Shown: in pieces, positions 23,228-34,306 of the stretch
How the letters are laid out: each line of letters starts with the position of its first letter
Numbering within the stretch: position 1 is the first letter of the stretch
Assembly (NCBI GenBank): GCA_039707655.1
Contig: CM077666.1
Location: 245,240,166 to 245,304,165, forward strand
DNA: 64,000 nt
Reading direction: 5' to 3'
Source of the DNA: Elymus sibiricus
Lineage: Eukaryota > Streptophyta > Magnoliopsida > Poales > Poaceae
Program-made: the position numbers and the translations under genes
The notes under the pieces: model-generated
What the model was told of the DNA's origin: nothing
Databases searched by the model: none
Seen by the model: the letters and a program-made list of their open reading frames with translations, nothing else

Positions 23228-26200
23228 TGTCAGGCCCATTTCTGGGATAAATCACAGAAGAGCCTCAAGTCATACCAGCCCCAAGATCAACTGGTAGACT
23301 TCCTTGATATAGATAACCAGTACAATAATATTACATAGGGTTGAGTCAGAGGGCTCAACAATTATTACAAGCTTGCCAATATACTACGGTGGTGGAATAA
23401 CACAGTGGTGTGGTGGTAGAACAGCACTGATACAATAAAATAAAGTCAAGCGTCAGTGTGAGGCTTGGCTATTTTATTGGTGTAGCGAAAACACAACGGA
23501 TGATACATGTGGTAGACTCCAAGATCACAGGTTGACTGACTGGGACACCTCTAAGCGTCGGGCTCGCTAGCGCAATCTCCTTCCACAAGCTCGTCCTCCT
23601 CCAGGTCTGGCCAATAAAATAGCCAGGGACAAGCCAGTGAGTACGTTGTAATGTACTCGCAAACATTATGAACGAAAGATATACCGAATGCATATGCCCA
23701 TGATGGATTAAATGATATGCTCATGATGACTGAAATATAAAACATGGCATGATAAATATTAGCATATGCAGAAAAATAAAATGTTAGTGACAAACCAAGA
23801 AAGTTAAAAGTGGACAATCGGGCGAGACGGGACCGCCCGAGAATCCAAAAGAAAATATAAGGTGGAGAATCGGGCGAGACAAGACCGCCCGAGTATCCAA
23901 GAGAAATGCCAAACGGGTGTCTAAAAGAGAATCAGGCGAGACAGGACCGCCCGAAAACTCAAGCGACGCCACAAGAGGTCTTGAAAAGAAGTGCCAAACG
24001 GGTGTCTAAAAGAGAATCGGGCGAGACAGGACCGCCCGAGAACTCAAGCGACGCCACGAGAGGTCTTGAAAAGAAATGCCAAACGGGTGTCTAAAAGAGA
24101 ATCGGGTGAGACAGGACCGCCCGAGAACTCAAGCGACGCCACGAGAGGTCTTGAAAATAAAACTGGGTGCCCGGGGTAGTCTAGCCAGCCCCCTGAGACA
24201 CTCAGGAAATAAAATAAGAGAAATGGGTTAGTACACAATCATATGCATAGTATCAATAATATTCACAACCATAATATTCATGATAACAAAAAATATCCAT
24301 GACAGCGTTAGTGATGAAATAATAGTATTCTGTAAAATAATAGATGCTCAAATTAATTATTTCCTCTGAAGACCGACACCGGACCGACACTTGACCCTTC
24401 TCGGCTAACGTCCTTGACCGCGGACACGGCTATTCGAATAGATATAACTCTGCAGAGGGTGTACTCTTTACCCACGTGTATGAGATTTCTTTAGTCAACA
24501 CCGTGGCACTGACTAATTCCCACTACGGTCTTTGGGTTGAAAACACACCTGACCAGCACACACCAGATTAACTTTCCGGATGCCAGGAATCACCCAAAGC
24601 ATCGTTCAAGAAAAACTCTAAGTCGGGGAGACCAACGTCTCGACTAGCATGGGATCACTATTCATACGCGCGGATTACAAGGGGTGCCCCCCTCTCGGCC
24701 CAGCCGGATACACCCATGCCCCCTGACCTGATGATGGGCATTATTCCATGGCCGTGGAAATCCTCATCATGGTCCTCTATGTGGTGTGTACACAGACATG
24801 GGTTAGCAACTTACTAAACCATACTTCCCTCGCGGGAAGACCCGTGGCAGCACGGTGTTTAGCTAGGTGTGACGGAACAAGACTCGGTCTAGGTCGATTC
24901 AGGAGGTGTTGTTATTATGACTGGCATGTCCCACATGCCACGGTGACACCGTCGTGTCCCAACTCAGTCCGTGCTCACCAGCACGTCCAAGACAGGAGTT
25001 GCACTCCTGGTTGTCTCACAATCTTTTATTTCACGGTGGAGAGTTACTTGAGTGAAGTGCAAGCAAGTGCAAATATGATATGACCATGCATGCATGCATT
25101 ATTTCCACACATATGGTGCAATCTCAAACCAATGCAACCATGCAATGCAATTCACCATATCCCAGGTTCAAAAATGCTTGCCTTGATCAAAGTAGCCAGA
25201 AAGTGAACCCTCGAAATTCCCGGCAAAGTTTCCCTCTTCGTTTTCTGAAAAAATTCAAATTCAAATTCAATTTAAAAATTTGGCAACAGTACCAAAAGTT
25301 GTCTCAAAATATTTCCAAATAAATACTAAAAAAAACTAGAGAGAAAAATAAGAATTTCAAAAAAAGAATCAACTAAATCAGAGTTATGCTTTTAAAAGTT
25401 ATTAAACTTTTAAACCCAGGGGTTTTTCTGCAAAACAGCCAGGTCCCTGTGCGTTTATAAAGAAAACGCTTCGGGAAGAAATACGCCTTCCAACTCAGAA
25501 CGCGTAAATGACAGAATACGCTTTCTGTTTTAAACGGAAAAGAATAAAACGCTGACTGGTGGGGTCCACTCGTCAGGTTCAAATTTGAACGCGCTCGCAC
25601 GCGGGAACAGAGAGATGACGGTGATCACCGGCGACGATCGCCGGGGTTTCAGCGGGTGGCGATGATCGGAACGTGATCAGTGAGTCCGTCCGCGTCGGTG
25701 GGTGGCGGTGGCGGTCGCCGGCGAGCAACAGAACGACGGCGAGGTCGACGCCGACGGACGGTGATTCGGGTGTGTTGGGATCTCGTCGGAGAGAGCTCGG
25801 GAGGTGGAATTGGAGCGCGGGATCGACGAGAGGGGGCTGTATGAGGCTACTGGTGGAGTTTTGGAGGCGGAGATGGAGTGATGGCGTCGTGCTGATCAGT
25901 GGAGCTAGCGGCAGATCGGTGGTCGGAGAGGAGGAAGACGACCTCCTCGAGGTCGGGGGAGTGGCGTAGGGGTCGATTGAGAGAGTGTGTGGGTGGTGTG
26001 GAGAGTGCACGGAGCTCGGGAGCCCTTTTTATAGGCAATCCGGGGAGGGCCGAGGCGTGCGGACGACGCCGGAGTTAATTCCGTCGGTGAGGTAGGTTAG
26101 GGGCGGCGGGCAGTTCGGTGCGTGATCAGTGAGGCTGAGAGAGTACTCCAGAAGCGCCAGCACGGACGATCTCCTCGCCTTCCTGCCTTATCCCCGACGA

Positions 26201-27320
26201 AGCTTGCGTACGGGTGCGGCGGCGATGACCGGCTCCGGCGACTGACAGCGGGGCCCTGGGCGATGAGGTCAGCGCGCGGAGCCACGGAGTGGATCGACGC
26301 GTGGAGGAAGTAGGTGGAGGGAGCAGCAGGAGGAGTGAAGACGGCGGGCGCCGTGCTGATCTAATCGGCTCGCCGCAGCCGCGGACGGTGGCAGGTGCAC
26401 CGGTCACCTCCTGTGCCATCGGTGGTGGGCGACTGACCAGGGGGTCCTCGGCGGCCCATTAATGGCCAGAGGAGCCGTGGAGGAGAAGGGGTGGGAGATG
26501 GAGTGTGGTGCACGGCGTCGATCGCCTCTGCCACTGAACCAAATTCAGTTAACTGAATTTGTTCATCAGTGAACAGTGTGCCCACCACGTGTATGAGGAA
26601 ATGCCAGAGGGTGCTAGGGATTTTAGGATTTTTAGGGAATTTTTGTGGTGAGGTGTTGATGCATATAAGAGGGCTTGGCAAAGTTTCAGAATTTTTGGAG
26701 CTATAAAAATTGAGTTTGTATCAGAGAGATTGTTTCTGGTCCAAATTTGAATTAAATGGCATTTGAAATTTTTGAACTGTGGAACCCAATGTTTTTGGTG
26801 AAATGGGTTGTGGGTACTGTCTAGTTTCTGGAATAATTTTGGTGGGAGCAGAAGTGTCATAGAAAATATGGTTCCTTTGTGAACCAAAGAAACCATGAAT
26901 AAAATAAATTCCAACTTTGGAATTTAGTAAATATTGTAGAAATATTTTTGTAAGGTGGAAAGGAGTTGGATACTGTCCTAGAAGGTGTGAGTGACTTGAG
27001 GGATAAATTAGGAGTGACAGAAAAATTATGGAATGGATTTTCTATAAGAATGAAAGGAGGTGAAAGGGACCATTTCATTGAAATGATCTAGTCATTCAAA
27101 ACTTTTCTGAAATAAAATTATTTTTGATCTTTCAAAAATAATTGCCCAATAAATAAATCATCCAAATCAGAACCATTTAAGATTTTGAAACCCAATTAAA
27201 AATTAAAATGAATTTCAGAACAGAAGAAAGAGAAGAAGAAGAATTGGGTCAAAATAATTCAAAGCATTTTATTTAAAGAAAAGAATTAAAAATCCAGAGG
27301 AAAAATTTTGGGGTGTTACA
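23228..27320 (-). mobile_element. 4.1-kb solo LTR (Sukkula-like LARD or related) inside the BARE-type LTR
   Basis: The plus strand reads TGTCAGGCCC at 23228 and GGGGTGTTACA at 27310-27320, flanked by the perfect duplication ACCGA (23223-23227 and 27321-27325). On the minus strand it starts TGTAACACCCC and has a TATA box (CCTATAAAAAGGGC, plus 26022-26035), so I take the minus strand as sense. The very long LTR (4093 bp) fits the large LTRs of non-autonomous LARD elements such as Sukkula; the family name is my inference. Minus-strand Pro/Ser-rich ORFs after the TATA box look like leader sequence. Confidence 0.8.
23906..24160. repeat. 85-bp tandem repeat with a CGGGCG/CGCCCG dyad
   Basis: Three units start at 23906, 23991 and 24076, with a shorter relative before them. 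Each contains TCGGGCG, nine bases, then CGCCCGA, which can form a 7-bp stem. The array lies within the 4.1-kb solo LTR. Confidence 0.85.
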
Positions 27321-29050
27321 ACCGACTCGTCTACTTCCGCTGCACTCCGGTGTCGGTAACGATCATTGATCCAAACCCTATATGCATCTTCATATTGATC
27401 TTGGGTGTTCGTAGGGCAAATTTTTTTTGTTTTCTACTACGTTTCCCAACAAGTATATCGACCAGAGGGGGTGAATGGAGATTCAAAATTTCTTTTGAAA
27501 CTTCGAATCAAAACCAATCAACACAGCGGAATTAATACATGATGAAGAACACCGAAAGATAACAGATGCATGCGTACATAATAAACTAGCTGAGAGAGAG
27601 ATTAAGCAAACTTTAAATGAAAGTAATGATAATCTTCCGGGTATAGTAGCACACAACTTTAGCAATGATAATAGTGGCACAACATGAAAGTAATGAGAAC
27701 AACATGCAAGGGGAACTGTGAAAGAAGACAGTTAGGAGAACTCAAACAACTGGCAACTGAGAGCACTACACACTAAAAGATAATAAGGCACGAAATATAA
27801 TCAAGAACTAGATCAAAGATATCTATCGGAGCATAGAGCACAGAAGATATACTACTGAAGGAATTGCAATAGAGTTGAGTGAACCAGTGGTGCTCGATGG
27901 CGACAGATGATTTGGTAGACCAGTTCGCTCTTCTGCAAAAGAGCTACGTCTGGTTGGAGGGACTTGTGATTGAACACAGGAGCAAACATCCCTCCAACCT
28001 ATTCTCCTTCAACCAAAAGCTGATCAGACTTTGGTTGAATTCACTCGGGGTAGATTCTTATCGGCGATCTCCAAAACCTTCAACACACTTCTTGGCGAAC
28101 CACAATTACTCTTGGTTGCTGAAGACTTATCTTGGTGAATACAATTACTCTTCGACACTCAAGCCCTCACCTATCCATTTAGAGAGTGTGCAGCTCTCAA
28201 GAGTAATAGGTACAAGAACTCTAACTCAGATCTACTGTGATGCTCAACCACTATCGAAGTTTCGGCTCTTGATTTTCTCTCGGTGGATCTTAAACTCAAA
28301 TCTCTCGAGAGGGGTGCTCAATCAATCTTCTCGGAATCTCAAGTGGAGCAGCCAACTCACAAAGTTGGTGCGGGGTGGCTATTTATAGCCGCAGCCTTCC
28401 CTGGAGGGAAATGACCATTTAGGACACGAAGCCCAGCCAATGACCAACCGACACATTTCCAACGGTCGGATTTTGAGCACAACAGTAACATTACTTGAGG
28501 AATAAGTAATGCTAACTCCTTGGTTGAAAGATACCTCTTGTATCCCAGAAGAACAACATCTCTAGTTGGCAAGTAAACTTTTAGTGCACAAAGAGTTTTC
28601 TCTCAGTCTTGCATAGGTTTCGGCTAAGCATCACAACAGACCTAAGTTTCGAGAACCTATACGCCCCTTAATAGTAAGGAGGCCCTATGACTCAAATTAG
28701 AGAAGCAGAATAACAAAAAACGAATACTACATCTTTGCTTCGTCTTCGATCTTCTTGACTGCAGTCATTCTTCTTCGGACACACCGAATGAGAATTGCTT
28801 CGCATCAGCAATAATTTTTAGGGGGTCATCTCTTTCACACAGTCTTCTCGGTATACTTTCTTCTCGAAAAGTATCTCTTTCTTCTCTGCAACGCAGATGT
28901 TCCTCGATGAAGTTCTTTGAACATCAAGGAAGAATATAGCATTCTTCTTGGTACTCCACGGACTATTTCTCTCTGTGTGCACTAGCAAACAAATCAGTCC
29001 CTTACTGTTTCTAACAACAATCTCCAAAACACAAGGGGCAAGATATTGCA

Positions 29051-29865
29051 CCAAAAAAAGTGTTCTCAGGGAGTCTAGAATTACAATTGGTATGTGTCTA
29101 ACATAGCATATGCTACTGCAAAGTCCTAATTAAGCTGGATACAGGTACAATATATGTTCTACTCGAGGTAGACATCGTACCACGATGTCACTACCATAGT
29201 TTCCCCACTCCAGTTATCACTACGGCAATTAAGGGTTAACCCCGTGGACGCGGCCTCACCAAGGGTTCTTCGTTAGTCCCCAATCCATTGCAAAGGTGAG
29301 GTAGAAAGGCTTTTACTGTCACCTTGAATTACCTCAACATCCTAACCTTTATAATGACAGTAATATGCTCTGTGGCCTTGCGGCAGAAATGCTGAGTGGG
29401 GCCTCTTCACAACATTCACGAAGGCTATTGAACCAAACATTCAACAGAAAATCTCATACCCTTATTAACGTTTCTAGCTCGTATAGATACCAAGGTTCAT
29501 CCATATCCCCGAGAACTAAGGAAACTATTCACACATGGATACGATAAACATCATACGGATAGTGATGCTAAACATGGATGAAACAAACGGGTAATACACA
29601 TAGTATTCCACAGGGGTTTGGTATTACAACGAGATGGAGATGGATGGCAGTGAAGAAGATTGATGTCGACGTCCCCTTGCATGGGGTGATGGTGATGACG
29701 ATCTCCTCCCTGCCGATTCCCCCTCCTCATGCCATCCAGAGGCTAGGATTCTTTGTTCTCGACGAGTTTCTAGGGTCTCTAGGCATCGTATCCACGATCC
29801 GATCGCATGGGGTTGAAGTAGTAGACCAGACGGCAGTGACAACACGTGGTACGAGCGGCGGCGCT
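29051..29865. other. Unclassified sequence, no gene recognised
   Basis: No domain, RNA gene or element end could be identified. The 29640-29860 part is GC-richer and has a short open frame that merges into the family N LTR, which is a chance fusion. Confidence 0.4.
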
Positions 29866-29870
29866 CATAC

Positions 29871-30733
29871 TGATGCGGAGCATCCTACGGACATCACCAT
29901 GTCAAGAGCTCGTTTGGCAAGTGACACGTGCGACATCTACTCCACATACACAAAGGTGAATCATCTCCTTTACACGTGTTCACTTGACCCCTTCAAGGAT
30001 GGTATACTACTTGACACTCCACTCGTGTGCATACATAGGTATTGTCGGAGCACCACAGACGAGGAGGAGGAGTGCCAGCGCACGTGTACAACTACACCGT
30101 CCACGAGGGAAGCTTGGAAGAGAAGGAAGAATAAGCAGAGACAAGCTTCTGGAAAGCCCGGAACCTCCGGCCTCCAGCCCGGAACTTCCGGCCCCTGGCA
30201 TCCAGCCCAGCCCCGAGCGCGACAACTCTCTGGTTAGCCCGGAACCCGGCCGGAACCTGCCCGGAACCTCCGGTCGTACCCGGAACTTCCGGTCCTGCCT
30301 GCGTGCATTGACTTGGGCAGAGGCCCGTGTACCCCTTCGCCCCCTAGACTATATATATCCTTCTTCCACCTACGTTTTAGGGTTAGCATTATGATAGCTC
30401 ATTAGTTGAGCTGTGCTCCTACCTCTACTCTTGAGAGAGAGAGAGAGAGAGACCACTCCCATGGAGTTCAAGACCTCCATGTGAGAAGATCCTCCGGTAT
30501 ATCCAAGACCTCGATCCTCTCTGGATCGGGATGAACTAGCTACCGATTGTACCTTCTTGTGTTGGATTTGGACATTTGTATCCCTTATGTGTATGTGGAT
30601 TTAGCACATGTGTGATTGTTTCTTGTCTATTTGAGTGATTCCTCTTGTTTTCCCCTCTCGTGTTCTTCGTGTTCTTCGCGGGATCCGCTCCAATCGTGAA
30701 AGATCGACACCATTAGGGTTCCACCCTACATCA
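29871..30733 (+). repeat. 5' LTR of family N copy 4
   Basis: This 863-bp LTR runs from TGATGCGGAGCATCC to CCCTACATCA. The dyad type here is CCGGAA-C-TTCCGG (about 30157-30290), upstream of a TATA box near 30350. The GA repeat near 30432 is longer than in the 3' LTR. Confidence 0.93.
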
Positions 30734-30736
30734 TCT

Positions 30737-30749
30737 TGGTATCAGAGCC
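30737..30749 (+). other. Primer-binding site of family N copy 4
   Basis: TGGTATCAGAGCC, complementary to the 3' end of initiator-Met tRNA, lies three bases after the LTR end. Confidence 0.85.
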
Positions 30750-31053
30750 ACGTTGATCACGATTTTGGAGTCTCCCCCACCGTTTTCTAGCCTAATTTTG
30801 TTTCGTTTTGTCCCAATTTCGAAAATCCCCCCAAAAATAGCCATACCAATTTTTTTTTGTGATTTGTTGGTTGGATGATGTTTTGTTGATTTTGATCCGT
30901 GGATTCGTTGTGTTTCAAGTGGATCTAGCCTTCCCCGTCTTTTCCCCCATTTCCTTCCACGAAATCTTCTCAATTTTGCCCCAGGAAATCGTGTTTTTCT
31001 GCCCCCGTTCTCAAATCTGGAAATTAGGGTTCGTCCCGGAAGAAATTCCACGA

Positions 31054-31222
31054 CCCCCGGAACTTCCGGCTTCCCCCGGAACTTCCGTCCATGCCCCGGA
31101 ACTTCCGGGCTAAACAGAAAGTTTACCCAAAATCCCCCAGTTTCCCCCACACGTCTCCCGCGACCCCCGGAACTTCCGGCACCACCCCGGAACTTCCGGC
31201 CCTAGCCCCGGAACTTCCGGCC
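31054..31222 (+). repeat. Leader dyad array CCGGAACTTCCGG
   Basis: Two clusters of three dyads each (31054-31110 and 31165-31222) lie in the untranslated leader, about 320 bp after the PBS. They have the same CCGGAA-C-TTCCGG motif as this element's LTRs. The rest of the leader (to 32704) has no gene that I can support. Confidence 0.85.
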
Positions 31223-32704
31223 TAACCAGAAACATTACACAGAATTTCAGCATCACCCTTCTTCACCATTTTCATCACAACTTTTCGCTCCGAACTCCGA
31301 TTTGAGTGTTCTTTGGCTCGTTTTGAAGCTATCGACGTGCCCGAGGACCTCACCTTGGTTTCACCACCATTTGACTCCATCAAAATTTTGGAACTTTGGC
31401 AGCTTTGCCTAGGGCCTCCACCATATCATCCGCTATTCCACCATAGACTTCCGCAACCTAATTTATTTTGATCCCCATTGCATTTGAGGTTGTTTGAGTT
31501 GTGGCATGTGTCTCCTAAGGTGTTTCGGCTACTTAGGGACCGTGACGTCCACTCCGATAACATGTATAGCCCCACCATACTCTTCCGCCACCTTAACCCA
31601 TTTTGACCGGGTTTCCACCAATACTTCCGCAACCACCACCGCTAATCCGCTTCCACCATTTGACATTTGCGTTTGAGATTTTGAGTTCGCGGTTTTTCCG
31701 TTTCCTAAGGTGTTTCGGTTAATTAGGAACGGTTCGACATCAAGAACACCGCCACTCATCATCGCCCCGAGGTCGTCATCGACATTGCCACTTCACCATT
31801 TTGACACCATCAACCGTAAGCAAGGGACGGTAACTTCGATGACACCATTGTATATTCCCTTGCCATTGCATTGTTAACCCCTAGCCCATTTTGCGTCACT
31901 TGCCTATCGAGACTAGCCATTGAGTATTGCCGACAACGTTACTTGTGCACTTTAGTGATTATCGATCCGCCCTTCCATTGCATACATACCTCATCTTGGT
32001 ATCATCATAGCATCTCTTGTGTCACAAGATTGTTCCCGCATATACATAATTGCTCTCTTGGTTTGTGCATTTCGCATAAGTGGCCATATAAAAAAAAGCT
32101 TTTAAGCAAAGAGAAAAACAAAGAGCTTGTAAGCAAGAGCCATAGCATCATACCACATTGCATATCAAATTACCATCATTGATCATCTTGGATCATCATG
32201 TGAGAAACACCGGGAACCATACATACATAGCATACTTGGGATAGAAAGTCGATACGTTTTGTCTTTCCTAGGGTGTGCACAAGTGCCGTATCCGCCTATT
32301 GAGCAATCGTGCTAGCGTCTCTCTTGCGTTGTGCAACACAAGCGTTTTCCGTGGATTCCCCATTTTGTGCTCATTCCTTGGTTGCACAACCCCATTTATC
32401 TATCCGTGTGTATGTTTCCGTGTGCCATTCATTGCTATTGGTCTACTTGTTTCATTTGCGAATTTTTGAATCTCTTTCAACATTATTGACTCTTACTAAC
32501 AATTGCATCAAATTTTTGTGCCACTATCCTCACCAAGCTACTCCATAAGCTTTACTTGTGTAGGTGTGAGAATAGACAAGATCCGGTACCAATTGTGCTA
32601 CTTCCATAATACATTATTGAGTGATCATTGATCCATCTTCAACATTGGATAAGGTACATTTGGTCTAGTTCTTTCCTTTCTTCCACTCACATTTTTGCTT
32701 GAGC

Positions 32705-34306
32705 ATGATCGATAGGCAAAGCACATCTACTTCGGTCTACACCAACAACGACGAGTTCGATGCCACGAAAAACTTCATCGACGCCAAGATGCAAGCTCAC
32801 AAGGAGGAGCTCATAGCCCTCATCAAGACCGCCAAGAGGTCTCCCTCATCTTCAAGAAGACGCTCAAGTGCACATGCTTCCGAGCTACCATCTCCGACAA
32901 GGTCACATCGGCATCGACACCATCACCGACGAGAACGTGAAGGTCAAGAGCTCAACACCAACCACCGCTCCACGACTTCACCATCTACCTTGGCATCTTC
33001 GCCAAGCGACTTCAAGGCATCTTCGCCTTTGGACATACGGCATCTTCGCCAACAAGAACCTCAAGATTACGCTCAAGAGAAGCTCCCCAAGCTCAAGTCC
33101 GCGACTTCCACGAGCTACTACGACCTCGACACCAACCACGAGCTTCCTTTCTATGGGAATCAAGACCCCGAGGAGTATCTCGAGTGGGAGCGCAAGATGG
33201 ACGACTACCTCAAGCTACATCAAGTCCCCTTCGAAGATCAAGTGAAGTGCGCCACAAGTAACCTCCACGACTACGCGTCGACATGGTGGCTTCACAAAAC
33301 TTTGACAAGCTTCGACGTGAGTTGGCCCAAGACGAAGAAAGCGATGCGGCGGGAATTTTTTCCTTCCACCTACACGGAACATCTTCGACGCCAATTGGAG
33401 AACACCATCCAAGGATCCAAGTCCATCGACGAGTACTTCAAGGAGATGAAGAAAGCCTTGCGACGAGCCGGCGTGGACGACCCCATTTCGATGAAGTTCC
33501 ACTTCATGATGGGATTGAACAATGACATCTCCAAGACTATCTTCCTCGAGAACTACAAGTCCCTCGACGACAACTACATTGGTGCTCTCAAGGCGGAACA
33601 AGAACACATGAAGGCCAAGGCTTCTCCACCCCAAGCACACTTCGAGAAGGCCAAGTTCCAAGACGGCGAGCATGAGGATAGTACCACCATGATGTCCAAG
33701 CCCAACGAGCTCCAAGACGACGCTCCCAAGTTCGACTTCACCGCCATCCCTCTTTGTGGCATTGACGATGCCGAGTCTACCACGACTCTTTTTGAAGACG
33801 GCGCGGCGACGACTACGACTATGGAGCCTCTCAAGGAACAAGATTTGGAGGCGAGCGACAAGGTGGCGAGCAAGGATGATGCTTCCATCTTTGGAGGCGA
33901 GAGTGATGATGTGCCATCTTCGGCCTTCATCTATGGCGACCGCGACGATGACTTGAGCGACTTATGCCACCATATTGAGAGTGAGAGTGACTTCACCACT
34001 AGCCCCATATATGATGAGATGACCCAATTCCCATGTGAGGAGAGCCACCACCACCACCACTTGAGTGATTTGAGTGACTCCACCATATGTGACATTGAGT
34101 GCACCTATTTTGAGGGAGTGAGTGAGCCACCACATAGAGAGAGTGAGGTAGTTGATAGGGCATGTGAGGCCATTTCAATTTCTAATGACTTAACCTCTAC
34201 CTCTATTGTGTCTTCTCCTTTGGTGCTAGGTCCCATATATGATGACGCGCCGACCCTCGACGACTTCGTCTTTCCTTTGGACAAGAATGGCCATGGTGGA
34301 CTATGA
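32705..34306 (+). CDS. Gag of family N copy 4
   Basis: The frame is 533 codons from the ATG at 32705 (Met-Ile-Asp-Arg-Gln). The first 120 residues are basic and Ser/Arg/His-rich. Residues about 150-260 are a Retrotrans_gag-type domain with Asp-Pro-Glu-Glu-Tyr-Leu-x-Trp and a Trp-Trp pair, like the gag of the family H element (same Asp-Pro-Glu-Glu-Tyr-Leu). The C-terminal third is acidic, with no CCHC zinc knuckle, unlike family H. It probably forms particles, perhaps mixed with family H Gag. The frame is intact and its end overlaps the start of ORF2 by 20 bases in another frame. Confidence 0.8.
   Translation: MIDRQSTSTSVYTNNDEFDATKNFIDAKMQAHKEELIALIKTAKRSPSSSRRRSSAHASELPSPTRSHRHRHHHRREREGQELNTNHRSTTSPSTLASSPSDFKASSPLDIRHLRQQEPQDYAQEKLPKLKSATSTSYYDLDTNHELPFYGNQDPEEYLEWERKMDDYLKLHQVPFEDQVKCATSNLHDYASTWWLHKTLTSFDVSWPKTKKAMRREFFPSTYTEHLRRQLENTIQGSKSIDEYFKEMKKALRRAGVDDPISMKFHFMMGLNNDISKTIFLENYKSLDDNYIGALKAEQEHMKAKASPPQAHFEKAKFQDGEHEDSTTMMSKPNELQDDAPKFDFTAIPLCGIDDAESTTTLFEDGAATTTTMEPLKEQDLEASDKVASKDDASIFGGESDDVPSSAFIYGDRDDDLSDLCHHIESESDFTTSPIYDEMTQFPCEESHHHHHLSDLSDSTICDIECTYFEGVSEPPHRESEVVDRACEAISISNDLTSTSIVSSPLVLGPIYDDAPTLDDFVFPLDKNGHGGL

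Larger units (their letters stand above)
21533..27451 (+). mobile_element. BARE/Angela-type solo LTR (1.82 kb, interrupted)
   Basis: It starts TGTTGGAAATATGCCC, the familiar start of the BARE1/WIS/Angela LTR of Triticeae, and ends CGTTTCCCAACA. A 5-bp target duplication AGTAT flanks it (21528-21532 and 27452-27456). Removing the inserted 4.1-kb LTR and its duplicated bases leaves 1821 bp, the usual length for this family. A TATA box lies near 22880. No internal region is present, so the element recombined to a solo LTR. Confidence 0.95.
21515..29050 (-). repeat. 5' LTR of the minus-strand Copia element, split by a nested solo LTR
   Basis: On the plus strand the LTR begins TGTTAGGACTGAG at 21515, is interrupted at 21533-27456 by the BARE/Angela-type solo LTR plus its duplication, and resumes with GACCAGAGGGGGTGAATGG. 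A minus-strand TATA box (CTATTTATA on the plus strand, 28379-28387) marks its promoter. The outer limit is not sharp. Sequence near 29000-29050 resembles the end of the left LTR fragment at 18200-18259, so I place the boundary close to 29050. ORFs inside it are not convincing. Confidence 0.55.

Noticed and set aside
25579..26010. 143-codon Pro/Ser-rich minus-strand ORF in the 4.1-kb solo LTR
   Set aside because: It follows the LTR TATA box and looks like leader sequence. LARD-type LTRs do not encode proteins, and the composition is low-complexity.
30157..30290. Dyad arrays considered as a CRISPR array
   Set aside because: Units are 12-14 bases with irregular spacing, inside LTRs of a plant genome. 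There are no spacers or cas genes.
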